Of a stretch of DNA of 22,729 nt, positions 5,894 to 15,664 are shown piece after piece. This DNA is from Bacteroidales bacterium. Lineage in GTDB: Bacteria > Bacteroidota > Bacteroidia > Bacteroidales > P3. Location of the stretch: NCBI GenBank assembly GCA_016281475.1, contig JAEEIS010000218.1:1-22729 (forward strand), read 5' to 3'. The notes below the pieces were generated by a model. The model was not told the DNA's origin, searched no databases, and saw only the letters and a list, made by a program, of their open reading frames with translations. The position numbers were made by a program, and so were the translations under genes. Position 1 is the first letter of the stretch; every line of letters begins with the position of its first letter.

Positions 5894-8800
5894 ATGAAAA
5901 AATTCTTACGTTGTCTGGCATTCCTTGCCGCGCTATGCGTGGGATGGAGTGCGAATGCACAGCTTAACGAGTATGTCTACTCGACAGGCATTGATGCAAA
6001 CAAATGGATTACGTTGACCGACTACACCGACGTTTCAGGGTCGGGGTCGGGCGACAGCTGGGCCTCGACGGTGAGGAGCATCGGCTTCACCTTCCCCTTC
6101 GGAGGCGACAGCTACACCCAGTATTCGGTCAACTCTGACGGCAACCTGCGCCTGGGTTCCACCGTCACGGGAACGAACAACTATTCGACCCCGTTCAGTT
6201 CGACCACCGCCAGCACCAACAACCCGAAGATTAATTTCTTCGGCTGCGACGGTTTCCTGGTGTCGGGCACCCACTACATTCACTCCCAGACCTTCGGCGA
6301 CACGCTGTTGGTGGTGGAGTACTGCCTGGGTCCATACAACAGCACCTACCGCAACAACGAGTTCCAGTGGCAGGTGCACCTGTACAGCAACGGCAAGGTG
6401 GAGGCTGTGTTTGCCTCTGCCTCGAACCTCAGTTCGTACAACTCACATTATATGGGCATATGCGTGGATGCCACCGACGGCTGGATTATCAACAGTTCGG
6501 GCGTGGCTTCGCACTTTACCAACGGCGTTACCTCCACCTCTAGCTGGGGCAGCACCACCTGGCCTACGCCGGGCACATACTTCACGTTTGAGATGCCCGT
6601 CATCACATGCCCGCGCCCCAATTGGCTTACAGTCAGCAATATCACGGCCACATCGGCCACTTTCACCTTCTCGCCTGCGGGCACTGAGAGCCTTTGGCTC
6701 GGAACCATCACCGACGGCAACACTACCCTCAGCATGCCCCTGACCGACACGGTGCTGACCCTTCCGATGCTCACCCCGAACACGGAATACACTGTCGGCG
6801 TGCGCGCCTTCTGCGGCGTGGGCGACACCAGCTCGGCCCGTACCGCCACGTTCCGCACGCCCTGCGTGCCTCTGACCCTCGCCGACCTGCCCTATACCGA
6901 AGACTTCGAGGCCTACGGCAGCGGTTCCTCCGCCACCATCAGCCCTTGCTGGACCAAGGGTACCAATGGTTCGACAGCCTACCCCTACCCCTATTCCTCC
7001 AATGCCATCACCGGCACGAGAAGCCTCTATTTCTATGGCTACAAGCCTTCGTCGGCAACCGGCACACTCATATACAGCTATGCCGCGCTGCCCGAGCTGG
7101 CTCCAAACTTGGATGCTTCGAGCCTGACCCTGCGCTTCAACGCAAAACGATATTCTTCCACCACGGTGTATTACCGCTCGCTGGTACAAGTGGGCGTGAT
7201 GACCGACCCGACCGACATTACCACTTTCGAACCTGTCGACACAACCAACCTCACCTCGCTGCCCGCCTCGACGGTGGTGTACCGCGAAGTGAACCTCGCC
7301 AACTATACCGGCACCGGTAAGTATATTGCTTTCTATGTGCCCTATATCGACACCAGTACCTCTTATAGCTACAACTATATATACGTGGACGACGTGGAGC
7401 TGATCAAAACTCCCACCTGTCCCCGTCCCACGGCTGTGGCTGCCAGCAATATTACCACCACCTCGGCCACCATCACAGTCACACCTGCGGGTAGCGAGAC
7501 CATTTGGCTGGCCACCGTCAGCGACGGCAACACCTCCTTTACCCAAACATTCACCAATGCGGTTTCCAGCCTGACGGGACTTACCCCCAACACGGAATAC
7601 ACCGTCAGCATTCGCGCCTTCTGCACGGTAGGCGACACCAGCGAGGTGACTACGACCACGTTCCATACCGAGTGCACACAGCTGACCACCGCCGACCTGC
7701 CCTATACCGAAGACTTCGAGGCCTACGGCAGCGGTTCGTCGTATCCCATCAGCCACTGCTGGACCAAGTGGACGAACAGCACCACCGCCTACCCCTACCC
7801 CTCCTCGACGGCTGCCATCAACGGCACGCGGGGCCTGTACTTCTACGGCTACAAGCCCACATCCACCGGCACTTACACCTACAGCTACGCCGCACTGCCC
7901 GAGCTGGCAACGACGGTGGATGTGTCGAACCTGACGCTACGCTTCAACGCCAAGCGCTATTCTACCGTCGGGACGTACTACCGCTCGCTAATGCACGTGG
8001 GCGTGATGACCGACCCGACCGACATCGCCACTTTCGACACCCTTACGACGGTGAACCTCACCCCGACACCCTCCGGAACGGTGGTGAACGTCGAACTGGA
8101 GCTGACCAACTATACGGGCAACGGCAAGTATATCGCCTTCTACGTGCCCTATATCGACACGACAGGTTCATACAGCTACAACTACGTGTATTTGGACGAC
8201 GTGGAGCTGTTGGTCACCCCCACCTGCCACCGTCCGCATCCTGCCGTGGTTGAGAACATCACCAACAATTCCGCCACTATCCACTGGCAATCCTACAGCC
8301 CCACCGACAACAACTTTGTGGTGGCATACGGCAGAGGCACCGACCCCAGCCTGATGACGACCCTCGAGGTGAACGACACCATCGTTACGCTGACCGGATT
8401 GAGCGAAGCTGCAACCTACAATGTGTTTGTGAAGACTGTGTGCAATCCTCTAGACATGAGCGAATGGAGCATCATGACCTCGTTTACGACCCACCAGTCG
8501 CCCATTGTGGTCAACACCGCCAACCCCTTCTTCGAGAACTTTGAAAACGAACCCGCTTGGATGCTGTCCAACGGTAGCACCAACAAATGGTATATCGGCA
8601 ACGCCGTCAGCAACGGCGGTGAGAACTCGCTGTATATCTCCAACAACAGCGGCGCGGCCAACTCCTACGGTATCAGCATGGTGCAGTGGTCGTTCGCCCA
8701 GAAGGCACTGACACTGGCCGCTGGCGACTATGTGGTCAACTTCGACTGGAAGGCCAATGGCGAGGGCAACTACGACTACCTCCGTGCATTCCTGGTGCCG

Positions 8801-11800
8801 CAAGATGTGGTGCTTACGGGCGACGTGAGCCCCACGGGCGACAATCCCTACAACTTCCGCAGTGTGACCCCCACGGGCTGGATTTCTCTCGACGGAAGCA
8901 GCAAGTTGAACCAGCAGACCACTTGGCAGCACCGCACCGACACCGCCACCATTACTACCGCCGGAAACTACAACCTGGTGTTCCTCTGGACCAACGACGG
9001 CAGCGGCGGCACGCAGCCTCCGGCAGCCGTGGACAATGTGAAGGTGCAGTACTTGCCTGCCAATGCCACCACGGTTATTCTTGCCAATGCCGACCCGACG
9101 ATGGGCTACATCATCCCCGAGCCAGGCACATACTACTTTGCCACTGGCGACACGATGAGTGCCACCGCCATGCAAAACTACGGCTATTTGTTTGACTATT
9201 GGGAACTGAATGCCGGCCTTATCCAAGATTCCATCACCACCAATTCTATCACCCAGGTGGTGCCCGCCTATTTGGCTAACATGACAATCAACGCCACCGC
9301 CCACTTCAACCCGAGGACATTTACCGTGACCGTGGCTTCGAACAATCCCATTCTCGGCAGCGTCACCGGTTCGGGCAGCTTCAACTATCTCGACACCGCC
9401 ACCATTACCGCCACACCCAACAGCGGCTTCCGCTTCCTGGGTTGGAACGACGGCGACACCCATACGACCCGTACCATCGTGGTCACGAGCGACTCGGCAT
9501 TCACCGCCCTATTCGACTACCAGCCTGTCACCGTTACGCTGAGCGTTGCCAACCCCAGCATGGGTACTACCATTCCTGCCCCGGGCACCTACACCTTCAG
9601 CGTGGGCGACACGATGCGCGCCACCGCCATCCCCAACCAGTATCACCGCTTTGTGAGCTGGACGCTGAGCGCGATGGGCATGAATGAGGACGTGACCATG
9701 AACCCCGTGAGCGAGGTTGTGCCTTTGTTCCTTGCCGGCCTGAGCTTCAATATCACCTGCAACTTTGAGGAATACCACCTGCCCGCCTTCGACTCCATCT
9801 ACGACTTTGAGAATGCCGCAGCCGACAGCGTGTGGACCCTCGTCAACGGCACCGCTACCAACCAGTGGGTCATCAACTCCGCAGCCAGCAACGGTGGCAG
9901 CCGCTCGCTCTATATCTCCAACGACGGCGGCACGACCAATGCCTACACCAACAACTCCACCTCGTTCACCTATGCCGAACTCGGTGGCTGGATGGAGCCC
10001 GGCATCTATAACATCTCCTACGACTGGCGCGCCAACGGCGAGAGCAACTACGACTATCTGCGTGTCTTCCTCGCCCCGATCGACTATGTCTTCACCGCCG
10101 GTCAGACCCCCATCGGAACCACCTCTTCCAACGGATTCCTCAACACCGTTCCCGAAGGTCTGATACCGCTGGATGGCGCTGTGAAGAAGAACCTCTCTTC
10201 GAGCTTCAGCACCTTCACCGCCAATGGCGTGCCCATTGCCACCCGTGGCGAATACAAGATAGTGTTCATGTGGGCTAACGACAACAGCAGCGGATCGCAG
10301 CCTCCGGCAGCCATCGACAACATCGTTGTTGAGATGCCCACCTGCCCCGCTCCCACATCGCTGACAGCTTCCAACGTCACCGCCAACGGAGCCACCCTCT
10401 CATGGTTTGGTATGCCCGGCATCACCAATTACACTGTAGAGTATGGCTATGACACCACCGCCGCAACCATGATGTCGGTTGCTGGCACTACCGCCACCAT
10501 CACCGGCCTCATCGACAACACGACCTACTACTACCGTGTTGGCAACCTCTGCGACGGCAGCACTGTCTATAGCCCCTGGGCCACATTCATCACTCCTTGC
10601 GCACCCATTGCAGCAGCATTGCTGCCCTACAGCGAGAACTTCGACAGCTACACCACTTCCAACACCGCTGCCACCGGCATCGAGCCCGACTGCTGGACGT
10701 TGGCACACCGCGACGTGACAATTTCGAGCAACAGCTATCTGCCCCAGATATACTACAGCAGCTCTTATGCCCATAGCGGCAACTACAGCCTGCGCCTCTA
10801 TTACCGCTGCATTTACGCGCTGCCCGCCATCGACACCAACATCAGTGCACTGCAAATGAGCTTCTGGGTGAATCAGACCAGCACCAGCTACCGCATGATA
10901 GTGGGCGTGATGAGCGACCTGACAGACGAGACAACCTTTGTCCCGGTCGACACCATCATCAACTCGGCTACCAGCTCACCCGAATATCACGAGGTCTCCT
11001 TCCACAACTACACGGGCAACGGCCACTATATCGCCTTCCGCAACATCACTACCGCCTCCTACAACTATAGCTACAACTACATCGACGATGTCGTCGTCGA
11101 CCTCATCCCCACCTGTCCCGCTCCTACGGGCGTCACCGCAGTGCTGACCAACGCCAACACTGCCACCGTCAGCTGGACACCGTTCGATACCACCCAGAAC
11201 AACTTCGAGGTTGCCTACGGCACTGGCACAAACCCCGATACGATGGCCTTCGTCAGCAGCAATGTTGCCACGACCACTATCACCGGACTCAACCCCGAGA
11301 CCAACTACAACTTCTACGTCCGCACCATCTGCAATCCTGCAGACTGGAGTCCTTGGAGCATTCCTGGCAGCGTCTACACCGGCTACTGCCAGCCCGCTCC
11401 CACCTCGATTGACAGACAGGGTATCACCAATGTCACCTTCGGCACTGGCGACGAGGTTGTCAACAACAGCCAGCGTCCCACCAGCGCGCCCTACTACGGC
11501 AACTACTACACGCAGGTGGGTGCCGCAATGGTAGGCGACTCGGCCGAGGTTGCCATCACCTACGCCACCGGCTACACCTATGGCACCATCATCTGGGTCG
11601 ACTGGAACAAGAACCTCGTCTTCGATGGCAACGAAGTAGTCTATGTGGGTACTGCTCCCAGCAACAATCCCACTACGCTCACGGCCAAGTTCTTCGTGCC
11701 CGAAACGCAGGACACTGGTGTCTACCGTATGCGCATAGCGGGTGCCGACAGCTACTACGACAGCTACACTGGTTCCATCGAAGCCGCTGCCAACGCCAAC

Positions 11801-14800
11801 CCCTGCCCCACCAGTAGCTACACCATCGTCCACGACTACAGCCTGCATGTGATGACCCCCGTACCCGAAGTATGCCAAATCATCATCTCTGGTGCTGACA
11901 GCTATGGCGACGGCTGGAACGGCGGTTACATCGTCATCGCACAGGACGGCACTGCAATTGACACATTTACCGTAGACGAACAAAGTACCACCGACACTAT
12001 CAACGTCGACAACAGCTATCCTGTTGTCTTCAGCTGGAATTCTGGCTCCTACGACAGCGAAGTATCGTTCACCATCCAAGACGGTACTGGAGCAACAGCC
12101 TACAACTGTTCCGACGGCTCGAGCCTGCCCGACACCGTGTTCTATACCATGAACACTGCCTGCCCCAGCTGCTTTATTCCTACCATGGAAGTCACCAGCC
12201 TGAGCACCACCAGTGCCACCATCAGCTGGACCGACGACAACAACGGTGCCACCTACACCGTCTATAGCAACAATGCAGTTGTTGCCACCGGCATCACCGC
12301 CAACACCTACACCTTCACCGGTCTTACTGAGAACACCGACTACACCTTCGGAGTTGTGGCCAACTGCTCCGCAACAGATGCTTCCGATATGGCAACCGCC
12401 AGTGTGCATACCCCGTGCAGTGCCGTCGCAGTTCCCTTCTATGAGAGCTTCGACACCGCCAGTGCCACCCTCGGCTGCTGGACCGCCTACAGCATGAACA
12501 CTGCCAACAGTGTCTCGCTGTCGCTGTTCAATGGCGACGGCATCGCCCTGCGCTTCAGCTCCTACAGCTCGGCCAGCGACTACAACCAGTATGCCTTCTC
12601 GCCCGTGTTCAACTACACTGGCAACGAGAGCTCACTCAACCTCAACATAGTATATGCCACCTACGGCAGCGGCGACCATCTGTGGTTCGGCTACATCACT
12701 CCTACCGACACCGTGTGGACTACCGACTACTACACCACTACTGGTGAGAGCGACGTGCAGACCTACACTGCCAACATCCCCGCTACGGCTACTCAGATTG
12801 CATTCCATTACTATGGTAGCTACGCCTACTACGCATGGATTGACAGTGTGAGCGTCACCGTTGGCGCCTCCTGTCTGCCTGTCACCAACCTCACTGTCGA
12901 CAGTATCGGCACATACTCTGCCAGCATCAGCTGGACTGGCGATGGTAGCTCCTATACCATATACAACGGCAGCACCGTCGTAGCAACCGGTGTCACCACC
13001 ACCAACTACACCTTCACTGGTCTTACAGCCTCTACCGACTACACCTTTGGTGTCGAGGCCTACTGCCCCTATGGCAGCCCTGCGTCCATCGTGTATGTGA
13101 ACGCACACACGCTGGCAGAGCCCATCATGTGCGGTGACGACCTCGCCAGCATCTTTGCTAATGCCGACAGTGCCACCAGCACCGTCAACTACTTCCCCGC
13201 CTACAGCCTGTATGACTACAGCTACTCAGAGGTTATTATCCCCTCCGAGCGCCTGACTGGCCTTGGCGAAATCAAGGGTATGGAATTCAAGCCCACCAAC
13301 GTGGCTGCCGGTAGCTCCCACATGACCAACTGCGACATCTACCTGATGCACACTTCTGCCACTTCGCTTTCGGACGGCTTTATCCAAGATACCGACAACT
13401 TCCAATTGGTCTTCTCTGGCAACCTCAGCTACGACAACACCAACTGGCAGACCATCACCTTCGACTCCAGCTTCACTTGGAACGGATTCGACAACGTGCT
13501 TGTAGCCGTGCACCGCAACGATGGTAGCTGGGCTTCCAGCGGCTCATTCGAATCATTCTCTGCCAACAGCCAGTTGGCTCGTTACGTCTATCGCGACAAT
13601 ACGCCCTACACCATCGGTGAAATCACCGGCGGTACTGCCACCAACAACGTGCCCGTCTACCACCTCATCGGCTGCGAAGGCCAGGCTCCTGCTGGTGTAA
13701 TCGCCACCATTGCTGTGAACGACACCACTATGGGTACCACCGTTCCTGCTCCTGGCACCTACACCTTCAATGTTGGCGACACCATGGGCGCACTTGCCAT
13801 TGCCAATACTGGCTACCACTTCGACTACTGGACGGTCGCGGCTCTCGGTCTCACCGACACCATCACCCTCAATCCCATAGCCGATGTAGTACCCGCTTAT
13901 CTGGCTGGTGTAATCTTCGACATCACCGCGAATTTCGCACCTAACGTGTACACCATCACTGCCACCTCGGCAAACACCACGATGGGTACCGTTACCGGCG
14001 GCGGCAGCTATGCCTACGGCACCACCGCCACGCTGACTGCCACTCCCGCCACTGGATACCACTTCGTACAGTGGAACGACGCTGACACCCACGCCACGCG
14101 TACCGTCACCGTCACTGGCGATGCCACCTACACTGCCACCTTCGCTCCCAACACCTACACCCTCACCGTCGTTGCCAACAACGCCCTGTTGGGTACCGTA
14201 ACGGGTGGTGGCACCTACACCTATGGCGCAACAGCCACACTGACTGCCACACCTGCCGCCAACTGCCACTTCGTGCAGTGGAACGACGCTGACACCCACG
14301 CCACGCGCACCGTCACCGTCACCGGCGATGCCACCTACACCGCCACCTTCGCCTACAACCCGCTCACCGTCACTCTGGCTGTGAACGACACCGCCATGGG
14401 CACCACCAATCCCGCTCCTGGCACCTACACCTACAACGTGGGCGACACCGTGACCGTCAGTGCCATTGCCGCCACCGGCCACAGCTTCCAGACCTGGGTG
14501 ATACCCGGCGTCACGCTGCCCAACCTCACCGACAACACCATCACTGTCATCATCCCCGCCGAAATGGCCGGCCTTAGTATCAGCGCCACCGCCCAGTTCG
14601 CCATCAACAGCTACACCATCAACGTTGTGGCCAACGACAGCACCCGTGGTTCCGTCAGCGGTTCGGGCACCTACACCTACGGTACCGTTGTGACCCTCAC
14701 GGCCACTCCCGCACAGCACTACTACCTGGTGCAATGGAGCGACGGCGACACCAACCTCACCCGCACCATCACCGTCACCCACGACGCCACCTACACGGCC

Positions 14801-15520
14801 ATCTTCCGTGCACTGCCGCACCACACCGTCACCCTCAACACCACGGGTGGTGGTTCTGTCAGCGGCACTGGTGTCTACTACGAGGACGACATGGTCACCA
14901 TCACTGCCACTCCCGACGAATACTACGCATTCGTCAACTGGGTTGACAACGACAACAACATCGTCTACACCGAACCCACCGTCACCTTCCCGATGGGCAC
15001 CACCGACATCATCCTCACCGCTGTGTTCGAACAGGTCGTATTCGAGGCCACCCTCGATGTCACCGTCAACAACATCGAATGGGGTCACGTGCTCATCAAC
15101 GGCGAGCGTGCCGACCGTTACCACGGCCACACCGGCGACACTGTCGTCCTGCAGGCTGTTGCACACGACGGCTACCACTTCGACCACTGGGACGGCGTAC
15201 ACCCCATCAACGACACCGTACCAGGCGAAACCATCACCATCGTCCTGACCGAACCCGCCACCGACGTGCTCTGCTTCTTCGCCGAGAACATTGGCATCAA
15301 TGAGGTCGTTGAGGACAACACCGTCATCTACACCAAGCACAACAACATCGTGGTCAGCGGTGCCGAGCAGCAGACCATCCGCGTCTTCGACGTGGTAGGC
15401 CGCCTCGTGGCACAGCGCAGCAACGCCGCCATCGAAGAGACCATCCCGATGCCCGCCACGGGTGTCTACCTGGTCAAAGTCGGCGACCGTCCTGCACGCC
15501 GCGTCGTTGTTCGCAAGTGA
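5894..15520 (+). CDS. Giant modular T9SS-secreted adhesin-like protein (3208 residues)
   Basis: Residues 1-22 are a signal peptide (ANA/Q). Residues 23-238 are a beta-rich N-terminal domain (FTFPFGG, NSDGNLRLG). Seven FN3 domains start near 239, 509, 778, 1484, 1741, 2093 and 2327. Six choice-of-anchor J/cleaved-adhesin-like modules lie near 332-508, 602-777, 875-1055, 1296-1483, 1576-1740 and 2176-2326. A GEVED domain (1832-1988, WVDWNKNLVFDGNEVVY) is followed by a GDGWNGG-type domain (1994-2092). An unassigned beta domain covers about 2406-2595. Ten InlB-type B-repeats lie at about 1057-1295 (three) and 2598-3130 (seven). Residues about 3133-3208 are a T9SS type A sorting domain (IRVFDVVGR, ATGVYLVKV, ARRVVVRK). 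It should be displayed on the cell surface and bind ligands or neighbouring cells; the ligand is unknown. No protease or hydrolase domain is visible. It has its own promoter and terminator. Confidence 0.93.
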   Translation: MKKFLRCLAFLAALCVGWSANAQLNEYVYSTGIDANKWITLTDYTDVSGSGSGDSWASTVRSIGFTFPFGGDSYTQYSVNSDGNLRLGSTVTGTNNYSTPFSSTTASTNNPKINFFGCDGFLVSGTHYIHSQTFGDTLLVVEYCLGPYNSTYRNNEFQWQVHLYSNGKVEAVFASASNLSSYNSHYMGICVDATDGWIINSSGVASHFTNGVTSTSSWGSTTWPTPGTYFTFEMPVITCPRPNWLTVSNITATSATFTFSPAGTESLWLGTITDGNTTLSMPLTDTVLTLPMLTPNTEYTVGVRAFCGVGDTSSARTATFRTPCVPLTLADLPYTEDFEAYGSGSSATISPCWTKGTNGSTAYPYPYSSNAITGTRSLYFYGYKPSSATGTLIYSYAALPELAPNLDASSLTLRFNAKRYSSTTVYYRSLVQVGVMTDPTDITTFEPVDTTNLTSLPASTVVYREVNLANYTGTGKYIAFYVPYIDTSTSYSYNYIYVDDVELIKTPTCPRPTAVAASNITTTSATITVTPAGSETIWLATVSDGNTSFTQTFTNAVSSLTGLTPNTEYTVSIRAFCTVGDTSEVTTTTFHTECTQLTTADLPYTEDFEAYGSGSSYPISHCWTKWTNSTTAYPYPSSTAAINGTRGLYFYGYKPTSTGTYTYSYAALPELATTVDVSNLTLRFNAKRYSTVGTYYRSLMHVGVMTDPTDIATFDTLTTVNLTPTPSGTVVNVELELTNYTGNGKYIAFYVPYIDTTGSYSYNYVYLDDVELLVTPTCHRPHPAVVENITNNSATIHWQSYSPTDNNFVVAYGRGTDPSLMTTLEVNDTIVTLTGLSEAATYNVFVKTVCNPLDMSEWSIMTSFTTHQSPIVVNTANPFFENFENEPAWMLSNGSTNKWYIGNAVSNGGENSLYISNNSGAANSYGISMVQWSFAQKALTLAAGDYVVNFDWKANGEGNYDYLRAFLVPQDVVLTGDVSPTGDNPYNFRSVTPTGWISLDGSSKLNQQTTWQHRTDTATITTAGNYNLVFLWTNDGSGGTQPPAAVDNVKVQYLPANATTVILANADPTMGYIIPEPGTYYFATGDTMSATAMQNYGYLFDYWELNAGLIQDSITTNSITQVVPAYLANMTINATAHFNPRTFTVTVASNNPILGSVTGSGSFNYLDTATITATPNSGFRFLGWNDGDTHTTRTIVVTSDSAFTALFDYQPVTVTLSVANPSMGTTIPAPGTYTFSVGDTMRATAIPNQYHRFVSWTLSAMGMNEDVTMNPVSEVVPLFLAGLSFNITCNFEEYHLPAFDSIYDFENAAADSVWTLVNGTATNQWVINSAASNGGSRSLYISNDGGTTNAYTNNSTSFTYAELGGWMEPGIYNISYDWRANGESNYDYLRVFLAPIDYVFTAGQTPIGTTSSNGFLNTVPEGLIPLDGAVKKNLSSSFSTFTANGVPIATRGEYKIVFMWANDNSSGSQPPAAIDNIVVEMPTCPAPTSLTASNVTANGATLSWFGMPGITNYTVEYGYDTTAATMMSVAGTTATITGLIDNTTYYYRVGNLCDGSTVYSPWATFITPCAPIAAALLPYSENFDSYTTSNTAATGIEPDCWTLAHRDVTISSNSYLPQIYYSSSYAHSGNYSLRLYYRCIYALPAIDTNISALQMSFWVNQTSTSYRMIVGVMSDLTDETTFVPVDTIINSATSSPEYHEVSFHNYTGNGHYIAFRNITTASYNYSYNYIDDVVVDLIPTCPAPTGVTAVLTNANTATVSWTPFDTTQNNFEVAYGTGTNPDTMAFVSSNVATTTITGLNPETNYNFYVRTICNPADWSPWSIPGSVYTGYCQPAPTSIDRQGITNVTFGTGDEVVNNSQRPTSAPYYGNYYTQVGAAMVGDSAEVAITYATGYTYGTIIWVDWNKNLVFDGNEVVYVGTAPSNNPTTLTAKFFVPETQDTGVYRMRIAGADSYYDSYTGSIEAAANANPCPTSSYTIVHDYSLHVMTPVPEVCQIIISGADSYGDGWNGGYIVIAQDGTAIDTFTVDEQSTTDTINVDNSYPVVFSWNSGSYDSEVSFTIQDGTGATAYNCSDGSSLPDTVFYTMNTACPSCFIPTMEVTSLSTTSATISWTDDNNGATYTVYSNNAVVATGITANTYTFTGLTENTDYTFGVVANCSATDASDMATASVHTPCSAVAVPFYESFDTASATLGCWTAYSMNTANSVSLSLFNGDGIALRFSSYSSASDYNQYAFSPVFNYTGNESSLNLNIVYATYGSGDHLWFGYITPTDTVWTTDYYTTTGESDVQTYTANIPATATQIAFHYYGSYAYYAWIDSVSVTVGASCLPVTNLTVDSIGTYSASISWTGDGSSYTIYNGSTVVATGVTTTNYTFTGLTASTDYTFGVEAYCPYGSPASIVYVNAHTLAEPIMCGDDLASIFANADSATSTVNYFPAYSLYDYSYSEVIIPSERLTGLGEIKGMEFKPTNVAAGSSHMTNCDIYLMHTSATSLSDGFIQDTDNFQLVFSGNLSYDNTNWQTITFDSSFTWNGFDNVLVAVHRNDGSWASSGSFESFSANSQLARYVYRDNTPYTIGEITGGTATNNVPVYHLIGCEGQAPAGVIATIAVNDTTMGTTVPAPGTYTFNVGDTMGALAIANTGYHFDYWTVAALGLTDTITLNPIADVVPAYLAGVIFDITANFAPNVYTITATSANTTMGTVTGGGSYAYGTTATLTATPATGYHFVQWNDADTHATRTVTVTGDATYTATFAPNTYTLTVVANNALLGTVTGGGTYTYGATATLTATPAANCHFVQWNDADTHATRTVTVTGDATYTATFAYNPLTVTLAVNDTAMGTTNPAPGTYTYNVGDTVTVSAIAATGHSFQTWVIPGVTLPNLTDNTITVIIPAEMAGLSISATAQFAINSYTINVVANDSTRGSVSGSGTYTYGTVVTLTATPAQHYYLVQWSDGDTNLTRTITVTHDATYTAIFRALPHHTVTLNTTGGGSVSGTGVYYEDDMVTITATPDEYYAFVNWVDNDNNIVYTEPTVTFPMGTTDIILTAVFEQVVFEATLDVTVNNIEWGHVLINGERADRYHGHTGDTVVLQAVAHDGYHFDHWDGVHPINDTVPGETITIVLTEPATDVLCFFAENIGINEVVEDNTVIYTKHNNIVVSGAEQQTIRVFDVVGRLVAQRSNAAIEETIPMPATGVYLVKVGDRPARRVVVRK
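6608..8224 (+). repeat. Tandem 270-codon duplication (FN3 + anchor J)
   Basis: Two consecutive units of 810 bp, residues 239-508 and 509-777, each consist of one FN3 and one choice-of-anchor J-like module. The block coding for ADLPYTEDFEAYGSGS is identical over 48 bp (6880-6927 and 7690-7737), exactly 810 bp apart. This shows an in-frame duplication followed by divergence. Confidence 0.8.
13943..14356 (+). repeat. Tandem 69-codon B-repeats
   Basis: Two adjacent 207-bp units encode B-repeats that share FVQWNDADTHATRTVTVTGD. A 32-bp stretch (14069-14100 and 14276-14307) is identical at the DNA level, much closer than to the other B-repeats of the protein. This points to a recent tandem copy. 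Confidence 0.75.
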
Positions 15521-15556
15521 TTAACAACCGATGGCAACACATGCCATCCCTACACC

Positions 15557-15596
15557 AAGAAGGCCGTCCGCCAAAGCGGGCGGTCTTCTTTTTTTT
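15557..15596 (+). terminator. Intrinsic terminator of the giant adhesin gene
   Basis: A 15-bp stem (15557-15571 with 15576-15590, two G-U pairs, loop CAAA) is followed by a further T6, making eight consecutive T residues overall. It begins 36 nt after the TGA stop. Confidence 0.92.
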
Positions 15597-15628
15597 ACAA
15601 AAACTCTCGCCAATCCATTTTTTTTGTG

Positions 15629-15636
15629 TAATTTTG
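15629..15636 (+). promoter_or_regulatory. -7 element for the symporter gene
   Basis: TAATTTTG followed by CA, 28 nt before the ATG at 15665 and just after the preceding terminator. A T-tract lies immediately upstream. No clear -33 TTG. Confidence 0.55.
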
Positions 15637-15664
15637 CAAATTCAAATCCAAGCCTATTCTATCG

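Noticed and set aside
6443..7756. 437-codon minus-strand frame
   Set aside because: Antisense of FN3/anchor J modules. Its own internal repeat mirrors the 810-bp duplication of the plus-strand gene.
13553..15340. 595-codon minus-strand open frame inside the giant adhesin gene
   Set aside because: It is an antisense shadow: a Val/Gly/Asp-rich translation typical of the reverse strand of Thr/Ala/Asn-rich repeat coding sequence, with no family motifs. The plus frame has clear domains throughout.
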